Shown here one piece after another: positions 40,844 to 50,852 of a DNA stretch of 64,000 nucleotides. The notes under the pieces are model-generated. The model did no database searches. It worked only from the letters and a program-made list of their open reading frames with translations, and had not been told where the DNA came from. The stretch's first letter is position 1. Every line of letters starts with the position of its first letter. The DNA is from Actinomyces sp. oral taxon 171 str. F0337 (GTDB lineage: Bacteria > Actinomycetota > Actinomycetes > Actinomycetales > Actinomycetaceae). The DNA is taken from contig NZ_CP040005.1 in NCBI RefSeq assembly GCF_005696555.1, positions 682,001 to 746,000 of the forward strand, in the 5' to 3' direction. A program made the position numbers and the translations under genes.

Positions 40844-41188
40844 ATGGCACGCATTAAGAAGGGTGACCAGGTCATCGTCATCGCCGGTAAGGACAAGGGC
40901 AAGACCGGCCGCGTCCTGGAGGTCCTCAAGGGCACTGACCGTGTCATCGTCGAGGGCGTCCAGCGCGTGACCAAGCACACCAAGGTGGGGCAGTCCCAGC
41001 AGGGCGCCCGCACCGGCGGCATCGAGACCGTTGAGGCGCCCATCCACGCCTCCAACGTCATGCTCGTCGACCCCAAGACCAAGAAGCGCACCCGCGTGGG
41101 CTTCCGCGTCGAGGAGGGCGTGCGTCCCGACGGCCGCAAGCGCACCGTCCGCGTGCGTTACGCCAAGAAGAGCGGGGAGGACCTGTGA
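40844..41188 (+). CDS. rplX: Large-subunit ribosomal protein uL24
   Basis: 114 residues. KOW motif [17 protein letters not shown] near the start. L24 is an assembly initiator at the tunnel exit. Ends inside the start region of rplE. Confidence 0.97.
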   Translation: MARIKKGDQVIVIAGKDKGKTGRVLEVLKGTDRVIVEGVQRVTKHTKVGQSQQGARTGGIETVEAPIHASNVMLVDPKTKKRTRVGFRVEEGVRPDGRKRTVRVRYAKKSGEDL

Positions 41189-41190
41189 CC

Positions 41191-41748
41191 ATGGCTGAGA
41201 AAACCACCCCCCGTCTCAAGACGAAGTACACCGAGGAGGTGCGCCCCGCCCTGCTCAAGGAGTTCCAGCACGGCAACGTGATGGAGGTCGGGCGCGTCGT
41301 CAAGGTCGTCGTCAACATGGGCGTGGGCGAGGCCGCCCACGACTCCAAGATGATCGAGGGCGCCGTGCGCGACCTCGCCGCCATCACCGGCCAGAAGCCG
41401 CAGGTCACCCGGGCCCGCAAGTCCATCGCGCAGTTCAAGCTGCGTGAGGGCATGCCGATCGGCGCGCACTCCACGCTGCGCGGCGACCGCATGTGGGAGT
41501 TCCTGGACCGTCTGGTGTCGATCTCCTTGCCCCGCATCCGCGACTTCCGCGGCCTGAGCCCCAAGCAGTTCGACGGGAACGGCAACTACACCTTCGGTCT
41601 GACCGAGCAGGCTGTCTTCCACGAGATTGACCAGGACCAGATCGACCGCGTCCGCGGCATGGACATCACCGTGGTGACCACGGCCAAGACCGACGAGGAG
41701 GCCCGCTCGCTGCTCAAGCAGCTCGGCTTCCCCTTCAAGGAGAAGTGA
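41191..41748 (+). CDS. rplE: Large-subunit ribosomal protein uL5
   Basis: 185 residues from the ATG at 41191; a GTG at 41185 overlapping the rplX stop would add two. GGGAGG ends 10 bases from the ATG and 4 from the GTG, so either could serve. V-V-N-M-G-V-G-E-A and R-D-F-R-G-L are conserved; the central loop contacts P-site tRNA and 5S rRNA. One bp separates it from rpsN. Confidence 0.96.
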   Translation: MAEKTTPRLKTKYTEEVRPALLKEFQHGNVMEVGRVVKVVVNMGVGEAAHDSKMIEGAVRDLAAITGQKPQVTRARKSIAQFKLREGMPIGAHSTLRGDRMWEFLDRLVSISLPRIRDFRGLSPKQFDGNGNYTFGLTEQAVFHEIDQDQIDRVRGMDITVVTTAKTDEEARSLLKQLGFPFKEK

Positions 41749-41749
41749 G

Positions 41750-41935
41750 ATGGCGAAGACCGCACTGATTGAGAAGGCGAACCGCAAGCCCAAGTTCGGT
41801 GTCCGTGCCTACACGCGCTGCCAGCGCTGCGGCCGCCCGCACTCGGTCTACCGCAAGTTCGGCCTGTGCCGTATCTGCCTGCGTGAGATGGCCCTTCGCG
41901 GCGAGCTCCCGGGCGTGAGCAAGTCCAGCTGGTAA
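41750..41935 (+). CDS. rpsN: Small-subunit ribosomal protein uS14, zinc-binding (type Z)
   Basis: 61 residues. Two CxxC pairs, T-R-C-Q-R-C-G and L-C-R-I-C-L-R, hold a zinc ion. The short zinc form is the usual housekeeping S14 in high-GC Gram-positives; a longer zinc-free form, if present, would be elsewhere under zinc control. Confidence 0.98.
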   Translation: MAKTALIEKANRKPKFGVRAYTRCQRCGRPHSVYRKFGLCRICLREMALRGELPGVSKSSW

Positions 41936-41993
41936 GAACTTACGTCGCAGGTCCGCTGAGGAAACCACGACGAGGAAGGGCCGAGGCCCACTC

Positions 41994-42392
41994 ATGACAA
42001 TGACAGACCCCATCGCAGACATGCTGACCCGTCTGCGCAACGCAAACAGCGCCTACCACGACACCGTGTCGATGCCGTCGAGCAAGCTCAAGGTGAACAT
42101 CGCTGAGATGCTCAAGTCCGAGGGCTTCATCGCCGGCTACGAGGTCACGGACGCCGAGGTCGGCAAGACGCTCACGCTGAGCCTCAAGTACGGAGCCAAC
42201 CGCCAGCGGGCCATCCAGGGCCTGCGCCGGATCTCCAAGCCCGGCCTGCGCGTCTACGCCAAGTCCACCAACCTGCCCAAGGTCCTCGGCGGCCTGGGAG
42301 TGGCGATCCTGTCCACCTCCTCCGGCCTCCTGACCGACAAGCAGGCCGAGTCGCGTGGCGTGGGCGGCGAAGTCCTCGCCTACGTCTGGTAA
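41994..42392 (+). CDS. rpsH: Small-subunit ribosomal protein uS8
   Basis: 132 residues. [13 protein letters not shown] at the start and S-T-S-S-G-L-L-T-D near the end are family signatures. S8 binds the central domain of 16S rRNA; in E. coli it represses the spc operon. GAGGAAGG is upstream. Confidence 0.98.
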   Translation: MTMTDPIADMLTRLRNANSAYHDTVSMPSSKLKVNIAEMLKSEGFIAGYEVTDAEVGKTLTLSLKYGANRQRAIQGLRRISKPGLRVYAKSTNLPKVLGGLGVAILSTSSGLLTDKQAESRGVGGEVLAYVW

Positions 42393-42413
42393 GAGAAGGA
42401 ACGGAGGAAAACC

Positions 42414-42953
42414 ATGTCTCGTATTGGACGGCTCCCCGTTCCGGTTCCTGCCGGAGTGGACGTCACCATTGACGGCCAGGACGTGACGGTCAAGGGCCCC
42501 AAGGGCACCCTGTCCCGCACGATCAGTGAGCCCCTGAGCGTCACCCGCCAGGAGGACGGCTCCATCCTGGTCACGCGCCCCGACGACGAGCGCCGCTCGC
42601 GCTCGCTGCACGGACTGTCGCGCACACTCATCAACAACATGGTGATCGGCGTCACCGAGGGCTACAGCAAGCAGCTCGAGATCGTCGGCACCGGTTACCG
42701 CGTCGCCGCCAAGGGCCAGGGCATCGAGCTCTCCCTCGGCTTCTCCCACACCGTGACCGTTGAGCCCCCCGAGGGCATCACCTTCACGGTCGACGGCAAC
42801 CTGAAGATCACCGTCTCCGGTATCTCCAAGGAGCAGGTCGGCGAGGTCGCGGCGAACATTCGCAAGATCCGTCCGCCGGAGCCCTACAAGGGCAAGGGCG
42901 TGCGCTACGCCGGCGAGAACGTGCGCCGCAAGGTCGGAAAGGCTGGTAAGTGA
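42414..42953 (+). CDS. rplF: Large-subunit ribosomal protein uL6
   Basis: 179 residues. [11 protein letters not shown] begins it and [12 protein letters not shown] is the C-terminal signature. L6 is close to the factor-binding site. 21 bp after rpsH. Confidence 0.98.
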   Translation: MSRIGRLPVPVPAGVDVTIDGQDVTVKGPKGTLSRTISEPLSVTRQEDGSILVTRPDDERRSRSLHGLSRTLINNMVIGVTEGYSKQLEIVGTGYRVAAKGQGIELSLGFSHTVTVEPPEGITFTVDGNLKITVSGISKEQVGEVAANIRKIRPPEPYKGKGVRYAGENVRRKVGKAGK

Positions 42954-42955
42954 CC

Positions 42956-43336
42956 ATGGCTTACTCGATCAAGAGGGGCAAGGGCAACCCCCGCGCCATC
43001 GCCCGCAAGATCCGTCACCAGCGCGTGCGCAAGCACATCTCCGGCACGCCAGAGCGTCCCCGCCTGGTGGTCACCCGCTCCAACCGCCACATGGTGGCTC
43101 AGGTCGTGGACGACACCATCGGTCACACCCTGTGCGCCGCCTCCACCCTGGAGGAGGCCGCCAAGGGTGTCGAGGGCCACAAGGTGGGCGCCGCCCACAA
43201 GGTCGGCGAGCTCATCGCCGAGCGTGCCAAGGCGCTGGGCATCGAGGCAGTCGTGTTCGACCGCGGCGGCAACAAGTACCACGGCCGTGTCGCGGCCGTC
43301 GCCGAGGGCGCCCGCGAGGGCGGCCTGAAGCTGTGA
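42956..43336 (+). CDS. rplR: Large-subunit ribosomal protein uL18
   Basis: 126 residues from the ATG at 42956; a GTG at 42950 overlapping the rplF stop would add two. [10 protein letters not shown] and [14 protein letters not shown] are conserved. L18 binds 5S rRNA with L5. The start ATG has better spacing to AAAGG. Confidence 0.96.
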   Translation: MAYSIKRGKGNPRAIARKIRHQRVRKHISGTPERPRLVVTRSNRHMVAQVVDDTIGHTLCAASTLEEAAKGVEGHKVGAAHKVGELIAERAKALGIEAVVFDRGGNKYHGRVAAVAEGAREGGLKL

Positions 43337-43370
43337 GCACTGAGACGACGAGAAAGCAGAGGAACATCTG

Positions 43371-44078
43371 ATGGCTGCACCGCAGCGAGACAGGTCCGCG
43401 TCGTCCGACGGCTCGGCCCAGCGCGAGAACGACGAGCGCCGGGGCGAGGGCCGCGGCCGCCGCGACCGCAACAACGACCGCCGCGACCGTGGTCGCGGCA
43501 ACGACGACAAGTACATCGAGCGCGTCGTCACCATCAACCGCGTGTCCAAGGTCGTCAAGGGCGGCCGTCGCTTCACCTTCACGGCTCTCGTGGTCGTCGG
43601 TGACGGTGAGGGCACCGTCGGCGTGGGCTACGGCAAGGCGAAGGAAGTTCCCGCCGCCATCGCCAAGGCCGTCGAGATCGCGAAGAAGAACTTCTTCCAC
43701 GTCCCGATGATCCGCCGCACCATCCCGCACCTGGTCCAGGGCGAGGACTCCGCCGGAGTCGTTCTCCTGCGTCCGGCGTCCCCCGGTACCGGTGTTATCG
43801 CCGGTGGTCCGGTGCGTGCCGTGCTGGACTGCGCCGGTGTCCACGACATCCTGTCCAAGTCGCTGGGCTCCTCCAACGCGATCAACATCGTGCACGCCAC
43901 GGTGGACGCCCTCAAGCAGCTTGAGCAGCCCGAGGCCGTCGCGGCCCGCCGTGGCCTGCCCCTGGAGGACGTCGCTCCGCAGTCCATGCTGCGGGCCCGC
44001 GCCGAGGGCGAGGCCGACAAGCGCGCTCAGGCCGAGAAGCAGGAGGCCGAGAAGGCCGCTGAAGGAGTGGGTGCGTGA
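43371..44078 (+). CDS. rpsE: Small-subunit ribosomal protein uS5, with charged N-terminal extension
   Basis: 235 residues. The double-stranded RNA-binding-like core begins at about residue 45 with [11 protein letters not shown] and includes [12 protein letters not shown]. About 40 N-terminal residues are Arg/Asp/Asn-rich ([11 protein letters not shown]), a common actinobacterial addition. S5 contributes to decoding fidelity; the spectinomycin loop is intact by eye. Overlaps rpmD by one base. Confidence 0.96.
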   Translation: MAAPQRDRSASSDGSAQRENDERRGEGRGRRDRNNDRRDRGRGNDDKYIERVVTINRVSKVVKGGRRFTFTALVVVGDGEGTVGVGYGKAKEVPAAIAKAVEIAKKNFFHVPMIRRTIPHLVQGEDSAGVVLLRPASPGTGVIAGGPVRAVLDCAGVHDILSKSLGSSNAINIVHATVDALKQLEQPEAVAARRGLPLEDVAPQSMLRARAEGEADKRAQAEKQEAEKAAEGVGA

Positions 44079-44284
44079 TGGCTGAGTCCGCATCGAAGCA
44101 GATGACCAAGCAGCTCAAGGTCACTCAGGTCCGCTCTGGCATCGGGGGCACCCACCGCCAGCGCGAGTCCCTCAAGACCCTGGGTCTGCGCAAGATCCGC
44201 CAGTCCGTCGTGCGTGAGGACAGCCCCAGCGTGCGCGGCCTGATTGCCACGGTGCACCACCTGGTCACCGTTGAGGAGGTCTGA
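44078..44284 (+). CDS. rpmD: Large-subunit ribosomal protein uL30
   Basis: 68 residues. Core [12 protein letters not shown] and [14 protein letters not shown] at 44078 shares one base with the rpsE stop. One bp before the rplO ATG. Confidence 0.97.
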   Translation: MAESASKQMTKQLKVTQVRSGIGGTHRQRESLKTLGLRKIRQSVVREDSPSVRGLIATVHHLVTVEEV

Positions 44285-44285
44285 G

Positions 44286-44762
44286 ATGGCTGACACCGAG
44301 AACACGCAGGAGGAGAAGGTGCGCGTCGTCAAGCTGCACCACCTGCGTCCCGCCCCCGGCGCCAAGAAGGCCAAGACCCGCGTGGGTCGTGGTGAGGCGT
44401 CCAAGGGTAAGACCGCCGGTCGCGGTACCAAGGGCACCAAGGCCCGTTACCAGGTTCGTCCTGGTTTCGAGGGTGGCCAGATGCCGCTGCACATGCGTCT
44501 TCCCAAGCTGCGCGGCTTCCGCAACCCCAACCGGGTCGAGTTCCAGCCCGTGAACGTCGGCCGCATCGCCGAGCTGTTCCCCGAGGGCGGCACGGTGACC
44601 GTGGAGGACCTCGTCGCCAAGGGCGCGGTTCGCAAGAACCAGCTCGTCAAGGTCCTCGGCGGCGGCGACGTCACCGTGGCCCTGACGCTCACGGTCGACG
44701 CCTGGTCCGGCTCCGCCAAGGAGAAGATCGAGGCCGCCGGCGGCACCATCGCCACGCGCTGA
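44286..44762 (+). CDS. rplO: Large-subunit ribosomal protein uL15
   Basis: 158 residues from the ATG at 44286. [24 protein letters not shown] and F-E-G-G-Q-M-P-L are family signatures. About ten acidic residues precede the core. Last gene of the spc cluster before secY; a hairpin and 352-bp gap separate them. Confidence 0.97.
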   Translation: MADTENTQEEKVRVVKLHHLRPAPGAKKAKTRVGRGEASKGKTAGRGTKGTKARYQVRPGFEGGQMPLHMRLPKLRGFRNPNRVEFQPVNVGRIAELFPEGGTVTVEDLVAKGAVRKNQLVKVLGGGDVTVALTLTVDAWSGSAKEKIEAAGGTIATR

Positions 44763-45114
44763 ACACTGTCAGGCCGTGCCCGTCAGGGAGGTGACTCCCT
44801 GAGGGAGCGGCTCTGACGAATCGCGAGATCACAGACCCCGGCGGTCCAGGGAAACCTGGGCCACCGGGGTCTGTCATGCCCCGACTTCGCACAGCGAGAC
44901 GGCTCCTGCGCGCCAGCGTCGAGGTGCCTTGGATCACCCCGGGCTACCTCACCGGGACGAGACGTGAGAAAACCCGCACCTCAGCCACGTTGCAAGCCCG
45001 TCTCAGCGCCCAGGTCTCGAGCTCGGCGGGGTAGTCTGGGCCGGGCGCAGTTCCCCTGCGCTCAGCCTTGCTGCCCGCACGGCCGAACCCACCCCCGAGT
45101 CCACAGGAGATCGA
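44763..45114 (+). promoter_or_regulatory. rplO-secY gap with terminator-like hairpin
   Basis: 352 bp without a gene. The hairpin at 44831-44874 lies near its start; the rest is GC-rich and must carry a secY promoter, for which TAGTCT (about 45033-45038) is a possible -10 but no matching -35 was found. AGGAG at 45104-45108 precedes the GTG of secY. Confidence 0.45.
44831..44874 (+). terminator. Hairpin after rplO
   Basis: Outer arms ACAGACCCCGG (44831-44841) and CCGGGGTCTGT (44864-44874) are perfect; inner CCAGG/CCTGG extend the stem around a GAAA loop. The T-run is missing. Probable terminator or strong pause between the spc operon and secY. Confidence 0.7.
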
Positions 45115-46419
45115 GTGCTCAGCGCGTTCACTCAGGCGTTCAGAACGCCAGACCTCAGGGCGAAGCTGCTCTTCACCCTCGGCATCATGGCCCTGTTCCG
45201 GCTCGGGTCGATCCTGCCGGCCCCCGGCGTCAACCTGGCCAACGCCAAGCAATGCATCGCTGCTGCTGAGGATCAGAATCTTCTCAGCCTCGTCAACGTC
45301 TTCTCCGGTGGCGCGCTGCTCCAGCTGAGCGTCTTCGCGCTGGGCATCATGCCCTACATCACCGCCTCCATCATCATCCAGCTCCTGAAGGTCGTCATCC
45401 CCCGCTTCGAGGAGCTCCACAAGGAGGGGCAGGCGGGCACTGCCAAGCTCACCGAGTACACCCGCTACCTCACCATCGGCCTGGGCCTGCTCCAGTCCAG
45501 CACCATCGTGGCCACGGCCAAGAGCGGCGCGCTCTTCCAAGGCTGTGATGAGAAGATAGCTACGCAGATTATCCCCAACGACTCGGTGGTTGCCCTCCTG
45601 CTCATCGTCATTACCATGACCGCCGGCACCGGCCTCATCATGTGGTTGGGTGAGCTCATCACCGAGCGCGGCATCGGCAACGGCATGTCGCTGCTCATCT
45701 TCACCTCCATCGTGGCCCAGTTCCCCTCCAACATGTTCTCCATCGCCGGAGGCAACAACGGGGCGGCCAACTTCGCCATCATCGTGGCCGTCGTCCTCCT
45801 GGCCACCCTGGCGGTCGTCTACATCGAGCAGGCCCAGCGGCGCATCCCCGTGCAGTACGCCAAGCGAATGATCGGGCGCCGCCAGTACGGCGGATCCACC
45901 ACCTACATCCCGGTCAAGATCAACACCGCCGGCGTCATCCCGGTCATCTTCGCCTCATCGATCCTGGCCATGCCCCAGCTCGTCGCCGGCTTCGGCAGCC
46001 CCACGAGCACGTGGGTGCAGTGGATCCAGACCCACCTGCAGCAGACGCACCCGATCTACCTGACCGCCTACGGCGTCCTCATCCTGTTCTTCGCCTTCTT
46101 CTACACGGCCATCACCTTCGACTCCGAGGAGATCGCGGACAACATGAAGCGCTACGGCGGCTTCATCCCCGGCATCCGCGCCGGCGAGCCCACCGTGCGC
46201 TACCTGTCCTACGTCATCAACCGCATTACGACGGTGGGCTCCATCTACCTGGTGGTCCTCGCCCTCATCCCGACGCTCGCCGTCATCTGGCTGGACCTGG
46301 CGCAGCACCTGCCCTTCGGTGGAACCACTATCCTCATCATGGTGGGCGTGGGCCTCCAGACGGTCAAGGAGGTCAACTCCCAGCTGCAGCAGCGTCACTA
46401 CGAAGGGTTCTTGTCATGA
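45115..46419 (+). CDS. secY: Preprotein translocase channel SecY
   Basis: 434 residues from the GTG at 45115; ten membrane helices. Signatures: F-R-L-G-S-I-L-P-A-P-G-V-N, L-G-I-M-P-Y-I-T-A-S-I-I-I-Q-L-L (plug and lateral gate region), and the cytoplasmic loop G-F-I-P-G-I-R-A-G-E-P-T. SecY forms the protein-conducting channel with SecE (18643) and SecG. The last four bases overlap adk. Confidence 0.98.
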   Translation: MLSAFTQAFRTPDLRAKLLFTLGIMALFRLGSILPAPGVNLANAKQCIAAAEDQNLLSLVNVFSGGALLQLSVFALGIMPYITASIIIQLLKVVIPRFEELHKEGQAGTAKLTEYTRYLTIGLGLLQSSTIVATAKSGALFQGCDEKIATQIIPNDSVVALLLIVITMTAGTGLIMWLGELITERGIGNGMSLLIFTSIVAQFPSNMFSIAGGNNGAANFAIIVAVVLLATLAVVYIEQAQRRIPVQYAKRMIGRRQYGGSTTYIPVKINTAGVIPVIFASSILAMPQLVAGFGSPTSTWVQWIQTHLQQTHPIYLTAYGVLILFFAFFYTAITFDSEEIADNMKRYGGFIPGIRAGEPTVRYLSYVINRITTVGSIYLVVLALIPTLAVIWLDLAQHLPFGGTTILIMVGVGLQTVKEVNSQLQQRHYEGFLS

Positions 46420-47003
46420 GCGCACGCATGGTTCTTCTCGGTCCACCCGGAGCGGGCAAGGGCACCCAGGCCGCACGGATCGCTGAGCGCCTCGGCATCC
46501 CGGCCATCTCCACCGGAGACATCTTCCGCGCCAACGTCGCCGGCGCCACCGAGCTCGGCACCCAGGCCAAGGCCTACATGGACAAGGGCGAGTACGTGCC
46601 CGACTCCATCACCAACGCCATGGTCGCCGACCGCATCGCCCAGGCCGACTGCAGGGCCGGCTTCCTCCTGGACGGCTACCCACGCACCACCGCGCAGGTC
46701 GGTGAGCTCGACTCCATGCTGAAGAACTCGAGTCTGGCCCTCGACGTCGTCGTCGAGATCACCGCCGACGCCGAGGCCGTCGTCGCCCGCCTGCTCAAGC
46801 GGGCCGGTGAGCAGGGACGCGCTGACGACACCGAGCCCGTCATCCGCCGTCGCCTCGAGGTCTATGCCGAGTCCACCGCGCCGCTGGCCGATATCTACGA
46901 CGAGCGCGGCCTGCTCGTTCAGGTCGACGGCATGGGCGAGATCGACGTCGTCACCGATCGCATCATGGAGGCGCTCGCCGCCCGCGGCATCACCGGCTCC
47001 TGA
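46416..47003 (+). CDS. adk: Adenylate kinase (short form)
   Basis: 195 residues. P-loop G-P-P-G-A-G-K-G-T at residues 9-17; L-D-G-Y-P-R-T is the AMP-site Arg segment; D-T-E-P-V-I-R-R-R-L holds the phosphate-binding Arg. There is no long zinc LID insert, so this is the short form usual in actinobacteria. Balances AMP, ADP and ATP. ATGA overlap with secY gives translational coupling. Confidence 0.97.
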   Translation: MSARMVLLGPPGAGKGTQAARIAERLGIPAISTGDIFRANVAGATELGTQAKAYMDKGEYVPDSITNAMVADRIAQADCRAGFLLDGYPRTTAQVGELDSMLKNSSLALDVVVEITADAEAVVARLLKRAGEQGRADDTEPVIRRRLEVYAESTAPLADIYDERGLLVQVDGMGEIDVVTDRIMEALAARGITGS

Positions 47004-47138
47004 AGCCCAACTCACCGGCGGGTCGTCTGTTCACGCGGACGACCCGCCTGCGCATGCTCCGGCTCGTCCCCGTGCCTGACGGGGTGCTCGCCGGATCGCC
47101 CGGTCCACCCCCGTTCCACATGACCACAGGAGGCGCCC

Positions 47139-48020
47139 GTGCTCTCACGCGAACAGATCCAGATCAAGACGCCGGAGCAGGTCCGTCTCATGCGCCGGGC
47201 CGGGCTCGTCGTCGCCGACATCCACGCCGCCCTGCGCAAGGCGGTGCGCGCCGGGGTCACTACCGCCGAGCTCGATGCCGTCTCAGCCGGCGTCATCGAG
47301 GCCGCCGGTGCCCACTCCAACTTCCTGGGCTACTACGACTACCCGGCCACCGTGTGCATCTCCGTCAACGACGAGGTCGTCCACGGCATCCCCGGTGCGC
47401 GGGTCCTGAACAACGGCGACCTGGTCACCTTCGACTGCGGCGCCTACATCGTTGACGACGACGGCACCCAGTGGCACGGCGACGCCGCCTTCACCACCGT
47501 CGTCGGCGGAACGTACCTGAGCGAGAGCGACCGGCTCGTGGACACCACCACCCGGCGGGCCCTGTGGGAGGCCGTCGCCGCCGTCGCCCGCGCTGCGGCA
47601 GGGGAGGGGAGCGGGCGCGAGCTGCGCCTCAATGCGGTCGGCGACGCCGTCGAGGCCGTTGTCGCGGACGTGGCCGAGCGGGAGGGCCACGAGCTAGGCA
47701 TCCTCCAGGAGTACGTCGGCCACGGCATCGGCACGAGCATGCACATGGCCCCCGACGTCCTCAACTACTCCGTCAAACGGCGTGGCCCCCGCCTGCGCCC
47801 CGGCATGGTGCTGGCCATTGAGCCCATGCTCACCGCCGGCAGCCCGGCCACACGCGAGCTCGACGACGGCTGGACCGTCGTCACCCAGGACGGCTCCCAC
47901 GCCGCCCAGTGGGAGCACACCGTGGCCATCGTCCCCGGTGGCGTGTGGGTCCTCACCGCACCCGACGGCGGCGCCGAGGGGCTGGCTCCTTTCGGCATCG
48001 AGCCCACGGCGCTGGGCTGA
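47139..48020 (+). CDS. map: Methionine aminopeptidase type I
   Basis: 293 residues from the GTG at 47139 (AGGAGG upstream). Metal ligands: Asp 99 in T-F-D-C-G-A, Asp 115 in W-H-G-D-A-A, then the His in Y-V-G-H-G-I-G, Glu in A-I-E-P-M and Glu in W-E-H-T; His 82 in V-V-H-G-I is the conserved catalytic-site His. The Asp-Asp spacing is wider than in E. coli by a D-D-G-T insertion. Removes the initiator Met from nascent chains. No N-terminal SH3/zinc extension. Confidence 0.96.
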   Translation: MLSREQIQIKTPEQVRLMRRAGLVVADIHAALRKAVRAGVTTAELDAVSAGVIEAAGAHSNFLGYYDYPATVCISVNDEVVHGIPGARVLNNGDLVTFDCGAYIVDDDGTQWHGDAAFTTVVGGTYLSESDRLVDTTTRRALWEAVAAVARAAAGEGSGRELRLNAVGDAVEAVVADVAEREGHELGILQEYVGHGIGTSMHMAPDVLNYSVKRRGPRLRPGMVLAIEPMLTAGSPATRELDDGWTVVTQDGSHAAQWEHTVAIVPGGVWVLTAPDGGAEGLAPFGIEPTALG

Positions 48021-48291
48021 GACCCTGAGTCAGGGGTCGTGAGGACCCGCTCGCCTGCGGTGTGTCAGGAAACACCGCGTGATCGCGCCATCTGGCATGG
48101 TGGAGCCCGGGCCGTCTGCCGTAAAGTTATCCGCTGGACGCGCGTCCGTCGATGACGTATGCCCGCATCACGCAATCGGGGCCCTGGCAACAGGGGACTG
48201 CCCGTGGTAGGGCCTCTGCGACGGCGACCGCGGCTGCCCGGCGACGTCGTCGTCGGGGTGAACTCGAGCGAGAAAGCACCGATGGAGGAAC

Positions 48292-48513
48292 ATGGCTAAG
48301 AAGGACGGAGTCATCGAGGTCGAGGGATCGGTCGTCGAGGCCCTTCCGAACGCGATGTTCCGGGTGGAGCTGAGCAACGGGCACGTCGTGCTCGCGCACA
48401 TCTCCGGAAAGATGCGGCAGCACTACATCCGCATCCTCCCCGAGGACCGGGTGGTCGTGGAGCTGAGCCCCTACGACCTCTCCCGCGGCCGAATCGTCTA
48501 CCGGTACAAGTGA
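48292..48513 (+). CDS. infA: Translation initiation factor IF-1
   Basis: 73 residues: [12 protein letters not shown], an S1-type OB fold, and R-G-R-I-V-Y-R-Y-K at the end. IF-1 binds the A site of the 30S subunit in initiation. 271 bp separates it from map; GGAGGAAC precedes the ATG. rpmJ follows after 33 bp. Confidence 0.98.
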   Translation: MAKKDGVIEVEGSVVEALPNAMFRVELSNGHVVLAHISGKMRQHYIRILPEDRVVVELSPYDLSRGRIVYRYK

Positions 48514-48546
48514 CATGCCGGCTCCCAGAGCCGGCGGAGGAACATC

Positions 48547-48660
48547 ATGAAGGTCAAGCCGAGCGTCAAGAAGATCTGTGACAGCTGCAAGGTGATTCGT
48601 CGCCACGGCCGCGTCATGGTCATCTGCGAGAACCCGCGGCACAAGCAGCGTCAGGGCTGA
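48547..48660 (+). CDS. rpmJ: Large-subunit ribosomal protein bL36, zinc form
   Basis: 37 residues, [15 protein letters not shown]. The zinc ligands C-x-x-C (Cys 11, 14), Cys 27 and His 32 (N-P-R-H) are all present, so it is the zinc-containing type. GGAGGAAC lies upstream. Confidence 0.97.
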   Translation: MKVKPSVKKICDSCKVIRRHGRVMVICENPRHKQRQG

Positions 48661-48825
48661 GTCCCCGGCGCCGGGCCGCACAGAGACCTGGGCGGCCCTT
48701 TCCAGCACCCATCCCAGCGCACCCGCACTGCGGGTCCGCAACCCCCGGTTCTCGGAGGCCGGGGCCACCAGGCGAGGTGGGGGAGATGGGTGACGACCTC
48801 CGGGAGCACACAGGAGAACCACACC

Positions 48826-49200
48826 GTGGCACGCATTTCCGGTGTCGACCTGCCTCGCGAGAAGCGAGTCGAGATCGCACTCACCTACATCTTCGGGATC
48901 GGACGCACCCGCGCGGACGAGACCCTGAAGGCGACGGGCGTCAACCCCGACACCCGCGTCAAGGACCTCACCGAGGAGGAGCTGGTCAAGCTCCGCACCC
49001 ACATCGACGGCAACTACCAGGTTGAGGGTGACCTGCGTCGTGAGGTCCAGGCGGACATCCGCCGCAAGATCGAGATCGGCTGCTACCAGGGCCTGCGCCA
49101 CCGCCGCCACCTGCCGGTGCACGGTCAGCGCACCAAGACCAACGCGCGTACCCGCAAGGGTCCCAAGCGCACCGTGGCCGGTAAGAAGAAGGCCAAGTAA
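48826..49200 (+). CDS. rpsM: Small-subunit ribosomal protein uS13
   Basis: 124 residues from the GTG at 48826 (CAGGAGAACC upstream); the frame is open further up, but V-A-R-I-S-G-V-D-L is the family start. [11 protein letters not shown] and [10 protein letters not shown] are conserved. S13 forms head-to-50S bridges. 165 bp after rpmJ. Confidence 0.97.
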   Translation: MARISGVDLPREKRVEIALTYIFGIGRTRADETLKATGVNPDTRVKDLTEEELVKLRTHIDGNYQVEGDLRREVQADIRRKIEIGCYQGLRHRRHLPVHGQRTKTNARTRKGPKRTVAGKKKAK

Positions 49201-49262
49201 GCAGCAGCTCGCGCCCCGCCCAGCGGAGAGCGCAGTGACGACCTCATCACGAAGAAGGAAGA

Positions 49263-49664
49263 ATGCCTCCCAAGACCCGCCCCGCCGCGCGCAAGACGCG
49301 CCGCAAGGACCGCAAGAACGTCACCCACGGTCACGCCTACATCAAGTCCACCTTCAACAACACCATCGTCTCGCTGACGGACCCGCAGGGCGCCGTCATC
49401 GCCTGGTGCTCCTCCGGCCAGGTCGGCTTCAAGGGCTCGCGCAAGTCGACCCCTTACGCCGCCCAGCTCGCCGCCGAGGCCGCCGCCCGGCGCGCCCAGG
49501 AGCACGGCATGAAGAAGGTTGACGTCTTCGTCAAGGGTCCCGGCTCCGGCCGCGAGACCGCGATCCGCTCCCTCCAGGCCGCCGGCCTCGAGGTCGGCTC
49601 GATCACCGACGTCACCCCCCAGGCCTTCAACGGCTGCCGCCCGCCCAAGCGCCGCCGCGTCTGA
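49263..49664 (+). CDS. rpsK: Small-subunit ribosomal protein uS11
   Basis: 133 residues. [15 protein letters not shown] and [10 protein letters not shown] at the end are diagnostic. S11 lines the platform near the mRNA exit and the Shine-Dalgarno helix. rpsD is missing between rpsK and rpoA, unlike in many bacteria. Confidence 0.98.
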   Translation: MPPKTRPAARKTRRKDRKNVTHGHAYIKSTFNNTIVSLTDPQGAVIAWCSSGQVGFKGSRKSTPYAAQLAAEAAARRAQEHGMKKVDVFVKGPGSGRETAIRSLQAAGLEVGSITDVTPQAFNGCRPPKRRRV

Positions 49665-49820
49665 GCTTCACGGGACGACGGCGCAGCCGGTGCTGCGTCG
49701 TCGTCTCACCACGTTCCGCCCCCACGGTGGGACGCGGAGTAGGGCCGGCCCGGTCGGGCCGGCGGCTCCACCCATGAGGAACGGCGTCATATAGCGGGCG
49801 CCGCGACGAAAGGAAACCAC

Positions 49821-50822
49821 GTGCTCATTGCACAGCGACCCACGCTCACCGAGGAGGTCGTGGTCGAGGACCGCCGCTCGCGCTTCGTGCTCGAGCCCCT
49901 CGAGCCCGGCTTCGGCTACACGCTCGGCAACTCCCTGCGCCGCACGCTGCTGTCCTCCATCCCGGGGGCGGCCGTGACCAGCGTCCGCATCGACGGGGTG
50001 CCCCACGAGTTCCGCACGATCCCCGGGGTCAAGGAGGATGTCGCCCAGATCATCCTCAACATCAAGGAGATCGTCCTGTCCTCGGAGAACGACGAGCCGG
50101 TCGTCATGTATCTGCGCAAGTCCGGTCCGAGCGAGGTCACCGCCGGTGACATCACCCCGCCGGCCGGCGTCGAGATCCACAACCCCGAGCTGGTCATCGC
50201 CACTCTCAACGAGAAGGGCAAGCTGGAGATCGAGCTGACGGTCGAGCGTGGCCGCGGCTACGTCTCCGCCAACCAGAACAAGGACCCCAACGCGGAGATC
50301 TCCCGCATCCCGGTGGACTCGATCTACTCGCCGGTCAAGAAGGTCTCCTACTCCGTCGAGGCCACCCGTGTGGAGCAGCGCACCGACTTCGACCGTCTCA
50401 TCGTCGACGTCGAGACCAAGTCCTCCATCACCCCGCGTGACGCCCTGGCCTCTGCCGGCAAGACGCTCGTGGAGCTCTTCGGCCTGGCCCGTGAGCTCAA
50501 CGTCGAGGCCGAGGGCATCGAGGTCGGCCCCTCTCCGATTGACGAGGCCTTCCAGCAGGACCTGGCCCTCATGATCGACGAGCTCGACCTGCAGGCCCGC
50601 TCCTCCAACGCCCTCAAGCGCGAGGGCATCCACACCGTCGGTGAGCTCGTCTCGCGCAGCGAGGCCGACCTGCTCGACATCCGTAACTTCGGCGCCAAGT
50701 CCATCTCCGAGATCAAGGACAAGCTGGCCGAGCTGGGGCTCTCCCTCAAGGGCTCCCCGGTCGACTACGTCTCGGACGACGACTACGCCAACCCCACTTT
50801 CAGCGACGAGACCCAGGCCTGA
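49821..50822 (+). CDS. rpoA: RNA polymerase alpha subunit
   Basis: 333 residues from the GTG at 49821. The N-terminal domain begins L-I-A-Q-R-P-T and contains [17 protein letters not shown], the dimer and assembly surface. After a flexible linker comes the C-terminal domain with [16 protein letters not shown], which binds UP elements and activators. 156 bp after rpsK, 30 bp before rplQ. Confidence 0.98.
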   Translation: MLIAQRPTLTEEVVVEDRRSRFVLEPLEPGFGYTLGNSLRRTLLSSIPGAAVTSVRIDGVPHEFRTIPGVKEDVAQIILNIKEIVLSSENDEPVVMYLRKSGPSEVTAGDITPPAGVEIHNPELVIATLNEKGKLEIELTVERGRGYVSANQNKDPNAEISRIPVDSIYSPVKKVSYSVEATRVEQRTDFDRLIVDVETKSSITPRDALASAGKTLVELFGLARELNVEAEGIEVGPSPIDEAFQQDLALMIDELDLQARSSNALKREGIHTVGELVSRSEADLLDIRNFGAKSISEIKDKLAELGLSLKGSPVDYVSDDDYANPTFSDETQA

Positions 50823-50852
50823 GCCGGCTCGTTATTCACCTAGGAGACAACC

